A DNA stretch of 64,000 nucleotides from Haematobia irritans (GCF_050003625.1 NC_134399.1:225116975-225180974); one strand, 5' to 3'; counted from the first letter of the stretch, positions 30,268 through 42,510 are shown. Made by a program: numbers and translations. Notes: generated from the letters alone by a model not told the origin.

Positions 30268-31779
30268 GTGTTCCTTTACTTTACTCGTAGTAAAAAGTAG
30301 TAAAAGAGAGAAATATTGAAAATCCTCTCAGATTTCTATATTTGTTAAATGTACAGGAACGAAAATATAGTAAAAATTGTAAAAATGTCAAATAAAAAAC
30401 AAAAGAAACATTGTGATTTGAATAAATATTTTCAAAACATGTAGGTAAATTAAATACTTTTATATCGAAATTTGTTTTTGACAAATGGCAGATTTTTTGC
30501 AGGAAACTTTGAAATCCTTATTACGATAGAAAGAAGCTATGGTTTTTACTTTGTTATAAAAAGTACTCCTTTTGCAAAACTTTTAATCAAAGTAAGACTC
30601 TGGGCCATAAAGTAGAGTAATAGCGCATATTATCAGTATCTTATAAGGTGGGGCTTTTCATTCCGTTTGTAACACATACAAATAACGAATTCTGACTATA
30701 GAAAGTATATATAGTCTTGATCAGGGAGAAATTATAAGACGATGTCTCTCTGTCTGGCTATCTGTTGTAATCAGGCTACTTCCTTCAATAATGAACCTAT
30801 AGTGCTGAAATTTTAACAGACACTTTTATTCTACATGCAGGTCAATTTTGAAGATGGGACTACCTCGGCCTAAGTTTCGATTTTGCTTCCATATGAACCG
30901 ACCCCCGAATTGGGGTATTCATGACATAGACATTAAAACTTTCATCCGATTTGCATGAAATTCAAAACGTAGAGGTACTTTTGGTCCATTAAAGGGTGTG
31001 CCGAATTTGGTGTGAGTCGGTCAATGTTTTGGTACTTTTTCGAAACAAGTGGTATTGGTTCGGCATTGTTTTGAAATTCCAAATTGTGGAGTCTACACGT
31101 TAAATCTAAAGCACAAAGGTGCACAAAATTTTCCTCCAGAATACGTAGAATTTTATAAGGAATGTAGTCCTTCTAGACTCAAAATGCAGACCCCACTTTG
31201 TTCAAATTTTGCAAAAAAAAAAATAAATTGTAAGGCCCTATCTCGCAAATATTAGATATATTCGCACACATACACAATCTTTTTATGGTAGTTTATAAGT
31301 TCTATCCAGCAAAGCAAAAATCATGAAAATCGGTGCATAATTGCGCGTTTGCCAAGTAACACTAAATTGCATACATCCGAGGTGTCCAACTTCCAACGTC
31401 TATAGACCAGCCCGTGAATCCACTAGGGACCTACAAACCTCTAAATATAGAGAAAAACATTTCAGCTTTGGCACAAAGAAAAAATTATGATGATATCTTA
31501 ATCCATTAAAAAGTTACAGATTTATTTCCAAAAAAAGCGATTTGGAACTACTTTAGTTTGGAAAATTTGAAAACAAATAATTATTTTTGTCATGACATAT
31601 CTACAACTTTTACTCGAAAGAATTTGTCGAGTAACTTGTAGTAAAAAAATTTTAAAAGAGACATGCATTTTGACATTGTTCTCTTAAAATTGTTTACTAC
31701 TTTTACTATTTTTTGGGGTTGAGGAACGGTTTCTAGTAAAAACTAGTAAAAGTAGTAACTAGTAGTACGTAAAGGAACA
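30268..31779. mobile_element. Element L (GTGTTCCTTTAC ends) with nested C-like fragment
   Basis: The left end reads GTGTGTTCCTTTACTTTACT and the right end reversed reads GTTGTGTTCCTTTACGTACT. Both ends carry repeated AGTAAAAAGTAGTAAAA words. Inside, 30640-31260 is a diverged family-C-like fragment (CATTCCGTTTGTAACACATA, CTTGATCAGGGAGAAATT). The end sequence is hAT-like in style, but I found no 8-bp duplication. Confidence 0.45.
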
Positions 31780-33249
31780 CAACTATTATTTTGATTTTCA
31801 GTATATTAAATATTATATGGGTTACCAACCACGATTGTCAAACTAAAAATAAATATAGAGAATGGGCGCAACTCAGCTTCCTGTATTGCTTCTTTATTTC
31901 AATTTTTCAGAAAAATAAAGAGAAACTTCACGGTGAAGCGATTTTCAAATTCGGTACGGCCGGACCAAATTTCATAATTATATAAGTATTTTTGTTTTTT
32001 AAGATTTGTAAGTCCATCACCCTTCTTCAATCTTCAACGATAGCCAATTATGTGAGAAATGGGCTCTAGCATTTTCTCTGCGATACCGGCAATGCTGCTG
32101 CTTTCTGCTTTTTTTTTTGAAGGGGTTCTTCATCAAAATCTAAAATTTATTGATATTACCATTAAAGCATTACAACTATAACAATAAATTCCCAACTCAC
32201 ACGGTGAATAAAGGGGCGGGGGGAACGAACGGGTTTCTTCATTAGATGCAGCAGCCTATCAAAATTCCTCCAAAGTGTGTGTGCTTATGAGTGCGTGTGG
32301 TTTCATGCGTTTTGTTTTTTTTTCCTCTATGGTCCAATGCAACATGACAAAATTCATTCAGAGTCCAGTGTAGACCATGGCATGTTTCATTTGATCATTT
32401 GAAGATTTTGTAGTTATCTCAATGGAACAACACTACCGATCTTATGTTAGATATACTTAACTTTGCTCGACATATTCTACTCGAAAGCGAGAGATTTGAT
32501 TGCATCGCATCAGATGGGATCACTTTGGTAATTAAGACGACACAGCGACATTAAAGCATGAAGATAACAACACGCAAGCATAAAATTCTCTTGATGGTTT
32601 TTCGAGAACCACTATCAACCCAAAACTAAACCAATTTCATGTTTCCACATTTAATCAATGTGTTTGTTGTTGGAACACAAAAAAAAAATTGAAAAATAAT
32701 AAAAAACGAGGGAAAAGTGTTGAGGTTGCATTTTTCTTCATCCACTAAGCCACACAAGCTGACATGCATTATGGGACAATACTAATACCAGTATACAAAA
32801 CCACTACCACAACATGCTCCTCCTCATATATGTACGAAGAACATGTCATCCATTGGCATCGTTGGTTTAGAATTATCTCGATAAAATTAAATTTAAATCT
32901 ATGAGGAGACCATGAAAACTTGTTAAAGCACCTTTCACTGATACGAAGGAGAAAGCCACCTACAGGCTGTCATCAATGTTTTGGGTTCATGTGCGACAAG
33001 TTCTGTTGTTGAATATAATCAAATCCAATGATTCCTTTTCACACTCTCCCGCAATGTGATGGCTGGCAATGCAATTTGAAATAAATTTTGGTTTATATTA
33101 ATGATGGAAAATTTTTGAAAAGTCTAACTTTTTAAAATTTAAGTAAAATGGAATTAAATGGAATTTTAAGTGCGTAACAAAGAAATTCGAAAACTTTTCA
33201 CGCTCGCTTGTAGGATTATTTGTCACAGCATGATGAAATTTAGAGTAGA
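31780..33249. other. Mostly unique DNA
   Basis: No repeat family recognised. It includes T and A runs near 32110 and 32680 and a small GT-rich patch near 32275-32300. Open frames here are short and featureless. It is one of the better candidates for host sequence. Confidence 0.45.
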
Positions 33250-33323
33250 GGTGATATTTTTTTCTCTGTATATGTACAATATGTCAGTATATATTGTACA
33301 TATACAGAGAAAAAAATATCACC
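33250..33323. repeat. Perfect inverted repeat, 33-bp arms, 8-nt loop
   Basis: The arm GGTGATATTTTTTTCTCTGT plus 13 more bases (33250-33282) is matched exactly in reverse complement at 33291-33323, with GTCAGTAT between. A perfect 33-bp stem is longer and cleaner than a typical animal pre-miRNA, so it is more likely a young MITE or replication-error palindrome; a small-RNA hairpin cannot be excluded. Confidence 0.9.
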
Positions 33324-33339
33324 AACGTATTTCCCATTA

Positions 33340-33860
33340 CAATGTTAATTGAAGCTGAAAACTTTTTCAATTAAAAAATTAATTGGTACAATTTACGTTT
33401 TAATCAAATTAAAAACATTAACGGCCATTTTCATATAGCTCCCTAAGGCTTTAATTACCAGTTAACAGTAAGTAAATTGCAAATACCTTGTCTCCGGTTA
33501 ACTATAGCTGAAAATTTTTCAGCAATTAAAGTTCTAACTGACATAAGGAATATATAGGTATACATGACAGATAGGTCATCTTACCTATATATAGCATTGT
33601 CGGAGCTCCACGAAAAGGGTCAATTAGATCAATTTATGAACATTTTTAATAAAAAACTCAAAAGGCTAAGTCAGTTAAAAAATTATTGAATTTGAATTTT
33701 TAATAAGATAATTTATTGATACAATCAATTTTTTAATCAAAATAAACACACAAATTCAATCGAGAAAGTCATAGAAAATAGTTATGTCTTGAAGTAAAAA
33801 AAAAAATAATTGGTACAATCATTTTTTAATCAAACAAAGAACACACAGTTAGTTAAGAAA
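33340..33860. repeat. AT-rich repeats with AATTGGTACAAT motif
   Basis: Three diverged copies of AATTGGTACAAT followed by a TTTTTAATCAAA phrase occur near 33380, 33715 and 33810, recalling the palindromic ends of family D. Between them GGTATACATG...TACC at about 33556-33591 forms a small stem (TATATAGGTA with TACCTATATA). Probably a decayed CAC/TA-type element; boundaries unclear. Confidence 0.4.
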
Positions 33861-34030
33861 ATGAGTGAAAATTTCCGCGGTTTGGAACCAAAACAAAACG
33901 ACACCTTTATGCAGAATAACGATCCTAAGTATACTGCAAAAAGACCAAGAAAATGATATGATGCTTTTAGATTAATCGCGGATTTAAAACCAATCGAACA
34001 TCTTTGGTCTATTAAAAAAAAAAAAATATA

Positions 34031-36582
34031 TACAGCAGTAAATTCGGCCGGGCCGAATCTTCAATACCCACCACCGTGAATCAAATATAATAGTTTCCTT
34101 TGAAAATTCTTCGTCGTAGCGGGTTACTTGATAATATATAGAATTTCAGGGGGTTTGATGACAAACATTCTCCAAAGCAAATCAGTTCATTCAGTACGCT
34201 TCCCGAAGATAAATTTAAATATTCTACCTATGAAGACTAGCTCATATTCTGGATTTATAAGAACCAATTTAGTTTGAGTATTGGAGGAACCATAAACATA
34301 TCGGGCAAATGATGAAATAACGCCTTGATTTGAAATCTTAAATCTGTAGATTTTTACCGCCATTACTGTACATTCATTTTCAAGGAATTTTCATGAGGAG
34401 TGCGCCTGCTATACACTGAAAGAAGAGTTTTCTTTTATAAGGAACGAAATTTTATACAAGCAAAGTTTCCTTTTGACATAAATTTTAGAGACAATCGTTG
34501 AATCGCTTATCAAAAATCGTATTAATTTGCTCTAAACGAAAATACTTTATACGAAAGGGGATTTTCGTTCGTCTAAAATTTCATTCCAGAGGAAAATATT
34601 TTTTCTTTGGGTGTAACCTCAAGAAGAGAAATCGGTTTATATCGATGCCTTACCAAATCGACCGGTAAAAATAAATGGCGATACAGGTTTTTGAGGCTCT
34701 ACAATACCAGTAAATTTACATTTTCAAGCAAATCGGATAAAAACTACGTTTTCTAGAAGCCCAAGGAATTAAATCGGGAGATCAGTCTATGTGGGGGCTA
34801 TGCCAAAACATGGACCAATACTCACCATTTTCGACACACCTCTTAATGGTCCTAAAATACCTCTAGAATTCCAATTTCAGACAAATTGGGTAAAACCTAC
34901 GAATTCTAGAAACCCTGGAAGTATAGTCGAGGGATCAGTCTATATGGGGGCTATACCGACACATAGACCGATAAGCACCATTTTCGGCACACCTTCTGAT
35001 GGTCCTAAAATACCTGTAGAGTTCCAATTTCAGGCATATTGGATAAAATCTACTGATTTTAGAAGCCCAAGATGTAAGGTCGGGAGATTGGTCTATATGA
35101 GGGCAACATCAAAAGATCGACCGATACACCCCAGTTGCGACACACCTATTAGTGATCTTAAAATATCTCAAGATTTTCAATTTCAAGCAAATCGGATAGA
35201 AAATGTAGTTTGTAGAGGTCCAAGAAGTAAAATCGGGAGATCGGTCTATATGAGGGCTATATCAAACCATGGACCGATAAGCACCATTTTCGCTAAACCT
35301 CTTTATGGTCCTAAAATACCTCAAGATTTCCAATTTCAGGCAAATCGGATAAAAATTAAGGATTCTAGAAGCCCAAGAAGTAAATTCGGGAGATCGGTCT
35401 ATATGGGGGCTATATCAAAACATGGACCGATACTCACCATTTTCGGCACATCTCTTTATGGCCCTAAAATACCTCAAGATTTTTAATTTCAGGCAATTTG
35501 GATAAAAACTACGGTTTCTAGAAGCCGAAGAAGTAATATCGGGAGATCGGTCTATATGGGGGCTATATCAAAACATCGACCGATATTCACTATTTTCCAC
35601 ACATCTTTATGTTCCTAGAATACCTCTAGATTTCCAATTTCAGGCAAATTGGATAGAAGCTACGGTTTCTGTAAGCCCAAGACCCCAAATCGGGAGATCG
35701 GCCTATATGGGACCTATATCAAAACCTGGACTGATACTCACCATTTTCGGCACACCTCTTTATGGTCCTAACATACCTCAAGATTTTTAATTTCAGGCAA
35801 ATTGAATAAAAACTACGGATTCTAGAAACCCAAGAAGTAAAATCGGTAGATCGGTCCATATGGGACCTATATCCGATAATCACCATTTTCGACACACCTC
35901 TTTATGGTCCTAAAATACATCTAGATTGCCAATTTCAGGCAAATCGGACACAAATTACGGATTCTGGAAGCCCAATAAATAAAATCGGGATATCGGTCTA
36001 TATGGTGGTTATACCAAAACATGGACCGATAGGCACCATTTTCGCTACACCTCTTTATGGTCCTCAAATACCTCAAGATTTCAAATTTCAGGCAAATCGG
36101 ACAAAAATTGAGGATTCTAGAAGCCCAAGAAGTAAAATCGGGAGATGGGTCTATATGGGACTATATCAAAACATGGACCGATACTCACCATTTTCGGCAC
36201 ACCTCTTTATGGTCCTAAGATTTTTAATTTCAGGCAAATTGGATAAAAGCTACGGTTTCTATAAGCCCAAGACCCCAAATCGGGAGATCGGTCTATATGG
36301 GACCTATATCAAAACCTGGACCGATATAGCCCATATTCGAACTTGGCCTGCGTGCAGACAAAAGACGATTCTGTGCCGAATTTCAGGACGATAGCTCTTT
36401 TAATGAAGAGTGTAGCCTGATTACAACAGACAGATAGACGGACATACTTATATCGTCTTAGAATTTCTCCCTGATCAAGAATATATATACTTTATATAGT
36501 CGGAAATCGATATTTCGATGTGTTACAAACGGAATGACAAACCTATTATGCCCCCGTCACCATTCTATGGTGGTGGGTATAA
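34031..36582 (-). mobile_element. Family C element, copy C2, long array, with nested J
   Basis: Read on the minus strand it begins in the hairpin TATACCCACCACCATAGAAT...GGGGGCATAATA, has a short GTCY run near 36430, at least ten array units (ATGGGGGCTAT, CCATTTTCGGCACACC), and ends at ATTCGGCCCGGCCGAATTTA near 34031. Because units are about 153 bp, a multiple of three, one array frame stays open for 231 codons (34791-35486); I treat this as non-coding. MITE J is inserted at 34414-34613. Confidence 0.75.
34414..34613. mobile_element. MITE family J (TA-flanked), 200 bp
   Basis: It starts CACTGAAAGAAGAGTTTTCT and its right end reversed starts CACCCAAAGAAAAAATATTT. TA precedes (34412-34413) and follows (34614-34615). 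The C1 sequence (TACACCCTCAAGAAG at 11359) gives a close match to the joined empty site, which supports the boundaries. Confidence 0.8.
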
Positions 36583-38359
36583 AAAGATTTTTGCCGCCAA
36601 AGATCGCTGATAAATTTTGGGGTCGTTTGTTTTTTTTTTTTTTTTTGAAGCCTGGGTAAATATTGATCCAGAAGTGCCAAATAAAACCGTAAAAAATATG
36701 ACAAAAAGAATATAAGCGGTTAAGAAAACACTCGGAGGGCACAGAAAATACTGAGAGAAAACAAATGCCACATCTTCGCTAGGGGTCACAATTGTTCACA
36801 ATTAAGCCCTTGAATAAATATCTGCTAATACATTATATTAAAAGAATTACAATTTTCTAAAATATACCTAGTAGGTATATTTTAGGTATTACCTACATAT
36901 TCATTTAAATTGAGTTGTTGTTGCAAATATTTTTCATTCGCCTTGTTGTGCCATACTAATTTTCTCATTCATAAGCTGTTTATTGGGGATTTGGAATATT
37001 GTCCATAATACTTGGAAAAAAAGAAATAAAAAATTCATTGAAGATGTTTTCTTACGACTTTGGAAATCATCAACTCTGGCAAATGGAAATGGGATATTTC
37101 AAAATAGATTGATGGATGGATTGTGTAAGTGCATGTGTATTCAAGTGTATTTCACATTTCACATAAAATAAATTTCATTTCATTTTTTGTTTGCAATTCT
37201 GTGTGATGTACTATGGACTCCATAAAAACGAAAATTCTTACGATTTCATTTGAAAATAACGACTTTCCTGGTGACATATATATCATCAACACATACCTCA
37301 AAGCTTGTCAACATTCAATCCAAACAGCACAGAGCAGAGTCCATCCTCCAATACCTTTCGTCTGGCCTTTGAGGTTTAGAATTTATCACCACATTGTCCA
37401 TGTTGTTGTTGTTGTTGTAACACTGTTGTCTAGTATCCCTCCGCAATGGACTGGGAGTCTTAACAATGTTGAAATGTCCCTTATTTTACGATCGAGAATA
37501 AAACAATTTTATGGCCTTTAATTATAGGAAAAACAACTTGAATTTCGTTGCCAAGTATATGTATGTATTTGTGTTTCTTTATTTTGATAATAATTATTAA
37601 ATATCTACAAAATCGAAAATAAAACCATGTATACTTACTCCACCAGAAGCAGCCATCATTGGGAGACCTATGAAAGCAAAATGCCCACTGGGGTATTCTC
37701 ACCCATCCCCCCATTGTGATTGTGAAGAATAACCCATGATGGAATCTGGTGGGATTCAGGCATTGTTTAACCATAGTTATTAGTACTGACGCCAGAATGG
37801 TTTGATTATAAATATTTTGTTATGGCATTTTATTATTCTACAGTCTGAACTCTGACCTGCGATTAATTAAAAGTCATGCATGGAGATGGAGTTGAAGAGA
37901 AAAAAAAAACTAACTTGGCTGCTTATAGTTATCACCCAGAAATATCATCAGAGGCAATGGTTTTTCTCGTGGAATAAAAATCACCATTGCTTGCCTAGAC
38001 GAAAGTGGGGTGGGGAGGCATAAAAGTATATTGGAGTGAATTTTTTTATGAAGCAATTAAGCTTATATTGCACTATTTTTCCTCTATCAGCAGAGGAGGA
38101 CAAAAAGATAAGTTCACAAATCCCTTGTCATTTACACTCACATATGAAAGTGATGGAATTAAGCACTTCTGGTAATTTGAATAAGGACACATAACACATA
38201 AAGTTTATTTGTTTGAATGACAAACAAATATGAGATCAGTTTTTTACAATCTGAATAGTCACACTGAACAAAAAGCATAGCCGGTTCCAAAGATCTTCAT
38301 AGGTAAAACCTTTACATTTATCTGTGGGAAGCGTACTGGTTGAACTGATCTGTTTCGGA
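36583..38359. other. Mostly unique DNA
   Basis: It contains a T run at 36628-36647, a perfect 27-bp palindrome around TATACCTAGTAGGTATA at 36858-36884, a TTG run near 37400-37420, and a possible micro-exon on the minus strand (37639-37667). Open frames of about 100 codons near 37213 and 37774 are featureless. A CACTGAACAAAAAGC phrase at 38263 may be a family I/J-type end. Confidence 0.45.
37639..37667 (-). other. Candidate host micro-exon (29 nt)
   Basis: On the minus strand GCTTTCATAG (acceptor) precedes 29 nt, GTCTCCCAATGATGGCTGCT plus TCTGGTGGA, followed by GTAAGTAT, a near-perfect donor. One frame reads SPNDGCFWW, another contains MMAASGG. The flanks look unique. This rests only on two splice-like signals, and chance matches of this kind are common in tens of kilobases. 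Confidence 0.15.
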
Positions 38360-38443
38360 AAATATCAAACACCCCTGAAATTTTCAAAGGAAACTATTAT
38401 ATTTGATTCATGGTGGTGGGTATTATATATATACTTGTTTTCC
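38360..38443 (+). mobile_element. Family C 3' end fragment
   Basis: AACTATTATATTTGATTCAT followed by GGTGGTGGGTATTATATATA and ACTTGTTTT is the reverse complement of the start region of C2 (near 34035-34105). Only the last 80 or so bases are present. Confidence 0.7.
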
Positions 38444-38632
38444 AGAATTATTAAAGCCAAGTTGACTTTAGTAAAAAGAAATTTTTTAGTTCATGTCGGT
38501 ATACCCAATTTTGAGTCAAAACACTGAACTATCAGGTCAAAACGACTTCACTGAAAAATGTTTAGACTTTTGCACAAGGAAAAATCTTTATATCAGAAAA
38601 GCTACTCATTCGGTTTTTTGCAGACACTGGTG

Positions 38633-38923
38633 AAATAGCTTACCTAGATTGCAATGGTTAGCATGCCTGTCCTGAATTCAAAGGGTCATGGGTTCATTCC
38701 CAGTTTCGACCAAACACCAAAAAGTTTTTCAGCTCTGGATTATCCTCTCTCTCAGTAATGCTACTGACATTTCTGAGTGTTTCAAAGTTTCTCTAAGAGG
38801 TTTCACCGTTCGGACTCAGCTATAAAAGGATGTCCCTTGTCTTTGGGAAACTTGGAATCGAGCAGCATTCAGTGATAAGAGAGAAAAGTTCACCACTATG
38901 AGCTTGAAATTATGTAACCTAAC
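38633..38923 (+). mobile_element. tRNA-derived SINE, plus orientation
   Basis: The head AGATTGCAATGGTTAGCATG (A box) and CATGGGTTCATTCCC (B box, one change) is followed by the body with GTTCGGACTCAGCTATAAAA and a tail ending TAACCTAACG. It is the only SINE copy in plus orientation. Confidence 0.8.
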
Positions 38924-38943
38924 GTAGATTCAAAATATCGCTA

Positions 38944-39557
38944 CTCAACTGGTTATTTTTTAGCAACTACACTGACGAAAATTTCGTGTTTCACTGTCAA
39001 ACATCTTCAATTTAGCCACGCAGTGTTCTACAAACGAATAATGTTTGCAAATTATTGAATTTTATTATTAAAATGTGTGCTCTGTTTGGAAAGGTCATTG
39101 CACAGTTCTTCCATTTTTTGGCCAGCTTAATGGCTTCTCTGATGCGGCAATTTGGGCTATTGTGGCTATTGTGAAACTTCGTACCAAATTTACATTGTTG
39201 GACATTAAACCATGGTTGCCACAGTTCTATCAAAAATTGTAGATTTTTTACTGTAGATCTACAATTTTTGATAGAACTGTGGCAACCATGGTTTAATGTC
39301 CAACAATGTAAATTTGGTACGAAGTTTCACAATAGCCACAATAGCCCAAATTGCCGCATCAGAGGAGCGATTAAGCTGACCAAAAAATGGAAGAACTGTG
39401 CAATGACCTTTCTTAACAGAGCACGTATTTTAATAATAAAATTCAATAATTTGCAAACATTGTTCGTTTGTAGGACACTTCGTGGCTAAACTGAAGATGA
39501 TTGACAAGGAAATAAAACACGAATTTTACGTACGTTGCTAAAAAATCACCCGTTGAA
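38944..39557. mobile_element. Fold-back element made of two mariner 5' ends
   Basis: Two arms of about 300 bp are near-exact reverse complements around a 14-nt centre (about 39241-39254). Each arm starts at a TA (38942-38943; 39558-39559) with YTCAACKGGTKATTTTTTAG and runs inward through sequence homologous to the 5' UTR and first 60 or so codons of the DD41D mariner: GAATTTTATTA, CGTACCAAATTTACATTGTT, GGACATTAAACCA (compare codons for LQIIEFYY and FTLLDIKP). Stops interrupt that frame. It therefore has two identical left ends and no right end. Confidence 0.85.
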
Positions 39558-39639
39558 TATCGATTGGTAGAATTCTTAATGTTTTAGTAGATTTTGAAAA
39601 TATTACTCTCCAACTAAGAGGTACTTCACAAAATTTGTA

Positions 39640-40318
39640 TGTGAATAAAATTTTGACAAAAATTTCTATAGGAATAAAACGTTGAAAATAATTTCCAAAG
39701 AAATAACATTTTGACGAAATTTCCTATGGGAATAAAATGTTGTTCGGGAGGTTAAAGTGTACTTAAATATGGGTTTAGTGAATTAACCGAATTTATTCTG
39801 ACAATTGGTTGGTAGTTTTGCTGCAAGTAGAAGACGCTGATGAGAAATGTGCTAATTCCGAAACATCTGGCCATCTTGTAGTCTATAGGGCTTTGCGCAA
39901 ATAAATTTGACAATCATACTTTTCCACTTGTAATTTAGTCAATGCATGGTTTTAAGCTGAAATCAAAAACAACAATAATGCGTGAAGAATAAACCAACAA
40001 TAACAGTAACAAAACAAAACGAATGAAATAAAATTTTGACAACATTTACTATGGAAATAAATTTTAGACAAAATTTTTTATAGGAAAGAAATTTGGACAA
40101 AATTTTCTATAGAAATAAAATTTTGAAAAAATTTTTCACTAAAAAAAAATTTGAAATAATATTTCGACACATTGTTCTATAGAAATACAATTTTGAGAAA
40201 ACTTTCTATAGGAATAAAATTTTGACAAAATGTTCTTTAGAAATAAAATTTGGACAAAATTTTCTATAGAAATAAATGTTTGAGCAAATTTTCTATATGA
40301 ATAGAATTTTGCAAAATA
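39640..40318 (-). repeat. Degenerate 29-bp minisatellite, two blocks
   Basis: Blocks at 39640-39745 and 40020-40318 consist of diverged AAATTTTCTATAGAAATAAA and ATTTTGAC units, the reverse complement of the 29-bp repeat found in family A copies. About 275 bp of unrelated, unrecognised DNA lies between them. Confidence 0.7.
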
Positions 40319-40390
40319 AGACTTTTTGTATTTTTTTTTTTTTTTTGTATTTTGCGGAATGATTTAGGTGAGAAGTCTTGCAAAATACAG

Positions 40391-40690
40391 ATGGTGCAAG
40401 AATTGAAGGCGAGCAACTTACCGCAATGGAGAATATTTTGGGGAATGGTGAAAAGGACTCTTCGAAAGTCATTTTTGGCTCAATAATTACGTAAATAAGC
40501 AGAATTGCAAAAGCTACCAACACATACAGAGAAAGTCACATTTTTGTGCGGTTTATGGTTTGGTTGCATCATTGGGCCGTAATTCCTCTTGCGAATCGTA
40601 ACGTAACTGTGAATAGTTTGCGCTATCCAATTTTTTTTGTGGTTTCAACAAGACGGTACCACATATAATAACACAGAACACAAGTAAATT
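40391..40690 (+). pseudogene. Decayed mariner (DD41D-type) transposase core
   Basis: Plus-strand pieces in different frames match the intact transposase: MVQELKASNLPQWRIF (intact: LVQELKPNDLPQRRIF), FESHFWLNNYVNKQNCKS (intact: FSDEAHFWLNGYVNKQNCRI), KVTFLCGLWFGCIIGP (intact: KCTVWCGLYAGGIIGP) and WFQQDGTTYNNTEHK. The first catalytic aspartate position is altered and frameshifts and stops separate the pieces. The region after the second aspartate is gone. Confidence 0.85.
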
Positions 40691-41085
40691 GTTCCATAGG
40701 AAGAATCAACTACCTCGTGAGAAATTTGAACTAAATTGTTCTCCACATTGATTTCGACAAAGCTTTCCACTTTTTAACTGCAATTTCCGTAATTACACCT
40801 TCCCATAGAAGAAAAAATTAACTAAAAGTAAAGAAAAAATCTGTGGCGCCAAACAAAAATGAATATTTTAACCATACTGCAGTTCATACTTACTATTTTG
40901 GAAGTCGTATGAACATTTTCATCTGCTTTAGTTCATATTGAACTTATGCGTACGGTCATTGAGTTTTATACCCACGTTTTATTCATAAAATGTTTGCGAA
41001 ATACTTAACAAAAGGAAAATTTCATTAGGCTGTGGTAAATTTCAAAAAAAAAAAAATTTTTTTTTTGCAATAAAACTAAGTTAAA
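40691..41085. other. Low-copy DNA with K-like phrases
   Basis: TTACACCTTCCCATAGAAGA near 40793 and AAAATCTGTGGCGCC near 40838 recall the ends of element K (CACCCAGAAAAAAG; GTCTTTGGCGC). It is probably a decayed K relative whose boundaries cannot be set. Confidence 0.35.
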
Positions 41086-42510
41086 ACAAGTAAGGAAAGT
41101 CTAAAGTCGGGCGGGGCCGACTATATTATACCCTGCACCACTTTGTAGATCTAAATTTTCGATACCATATCACATCCATCAAATGTGTTGGGGGCTATAT
41201 ATAAAGGTTTGTCCCAAATACATACATTTAAATATCATTCGATTTGGACAGAATTTGATAGACTTTTACAAAATCTATAGACTCAAAATTTAAGTTGGCT
41301 AGGGTGGGTGCACTAGGGTGAAACACAATTTTAGTAAAAAATAGGGAAACATTTAAATCTGAAGCAATTTTAAGGAAACTTCGTTAAAGTTTATTTATGA
41401 TTTATCGCTCGATATATATGTATTAGAAGTTTAGGAAAATTAGAGTCATTTTTACATCTTTTCGACTAAGCAGTGGCGATTTAACAAGGAAAATGTTGGT
41501 ATTTTGACCATTTTTGTCGAAATTAGAAAAACATATATATGGGAGCTATATCTAAATCTGAACTGATTTCAATCAAATTTGGCACACGTGACCATATTAC
41601 TAATTGTACTCCTAGTGCAAAATTTCAACCAAATTCGGCCAAAACTCTGGCTTCTGGGGCCATATAAGTCCATATATGGCGAAAAATATATATGGAAGCT
41701 ATATCTAAATCTGAACCGATTTCAATCAAATTTGGCACACATGACTATACTACCAATTGTACTCTTTGTGAAAAATTTCAAGCTAATCGGGATAAAACTC
41801 TGGCTTCTGGGTCCATATAAGTGCATATCGGGCGAATGATATATATGGGAGCTATATCTAAATATGAATCGATTTCAACCAAATTTTGTACGCATAGCTA
41901 CAATGCTAAATCTACTCCCTGTGCAAAATTTCAATCAGATTGGGCCAAAACTCTTTTAGGACCACATTAGTCCATATCGGGCGAAAGATATGTATAGGAG
42001 CTATATCTAAATATGAACCGATTTCAATCAAATTTTGCACACTTGACTATACTACTAATTGTACTCCTAATGCACAATTTCAACCAAATTCGTCCAAAAA
42101 TCTGGCTTCTGGGGCCATATAAGTCCATATCGGGCGAAAGATATATATGGGAGCTATATCTAAATATGAACCGATTTCAATCAAATTTTGCACACTTAAC
42201 TATACGACTAAGTGTTATGTTTGTACAAAATTTCAGGCAAATCGGTATAAAACTCTGGCTGCTGGGTCCATATTAGTGCATATCGGGCGAAAGATATATA
42301 TGGGAGCTATATCTAAATCTGAACCGATTTCAATAGGGTTCTATTCTGACCCAAATTAGGAACATGCGCCAATTTGAAGGCGATTGGACTTAAATTGCAA
42401 CCTAGACTTTGGTCATAAAAATGTGTTCACAGACAGACAGACGGACATGGTTATATCGACTCATGGACCCACCCTGAGCATTATTGCCAAAGACACCATA
42501 AATAGCCTAA
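41086..42510 (-). mobile_element. Family B element, copy B2, 5'-truncated
   Basis: The minus-strand 3' end is intact: ACAAGTAAGGAAAGTCTAAA at 41086 and CGGGCGGGGCCGAC. Array units with GGGAGCTATATCTAAAT follow at about 153-bp steps, then ACAGACAGACAGACGGACAT near 42430. The 5' hairpin end (TACCCTG...CAGGGTA) is missing. Confidence 0.75.

Noticed and set aside
34791..35486. 231-codon open frame on the plus strand
   Set aside because: It is made of 51-residue repeats produced by the 153-bp non-coding array of element C2; no start, splice or domain evidence.
37213..37521. 102-codon plus-strand frame
   Set aside because: It includes a TTG microsatellite translated as a run of V and has no recognised domain.
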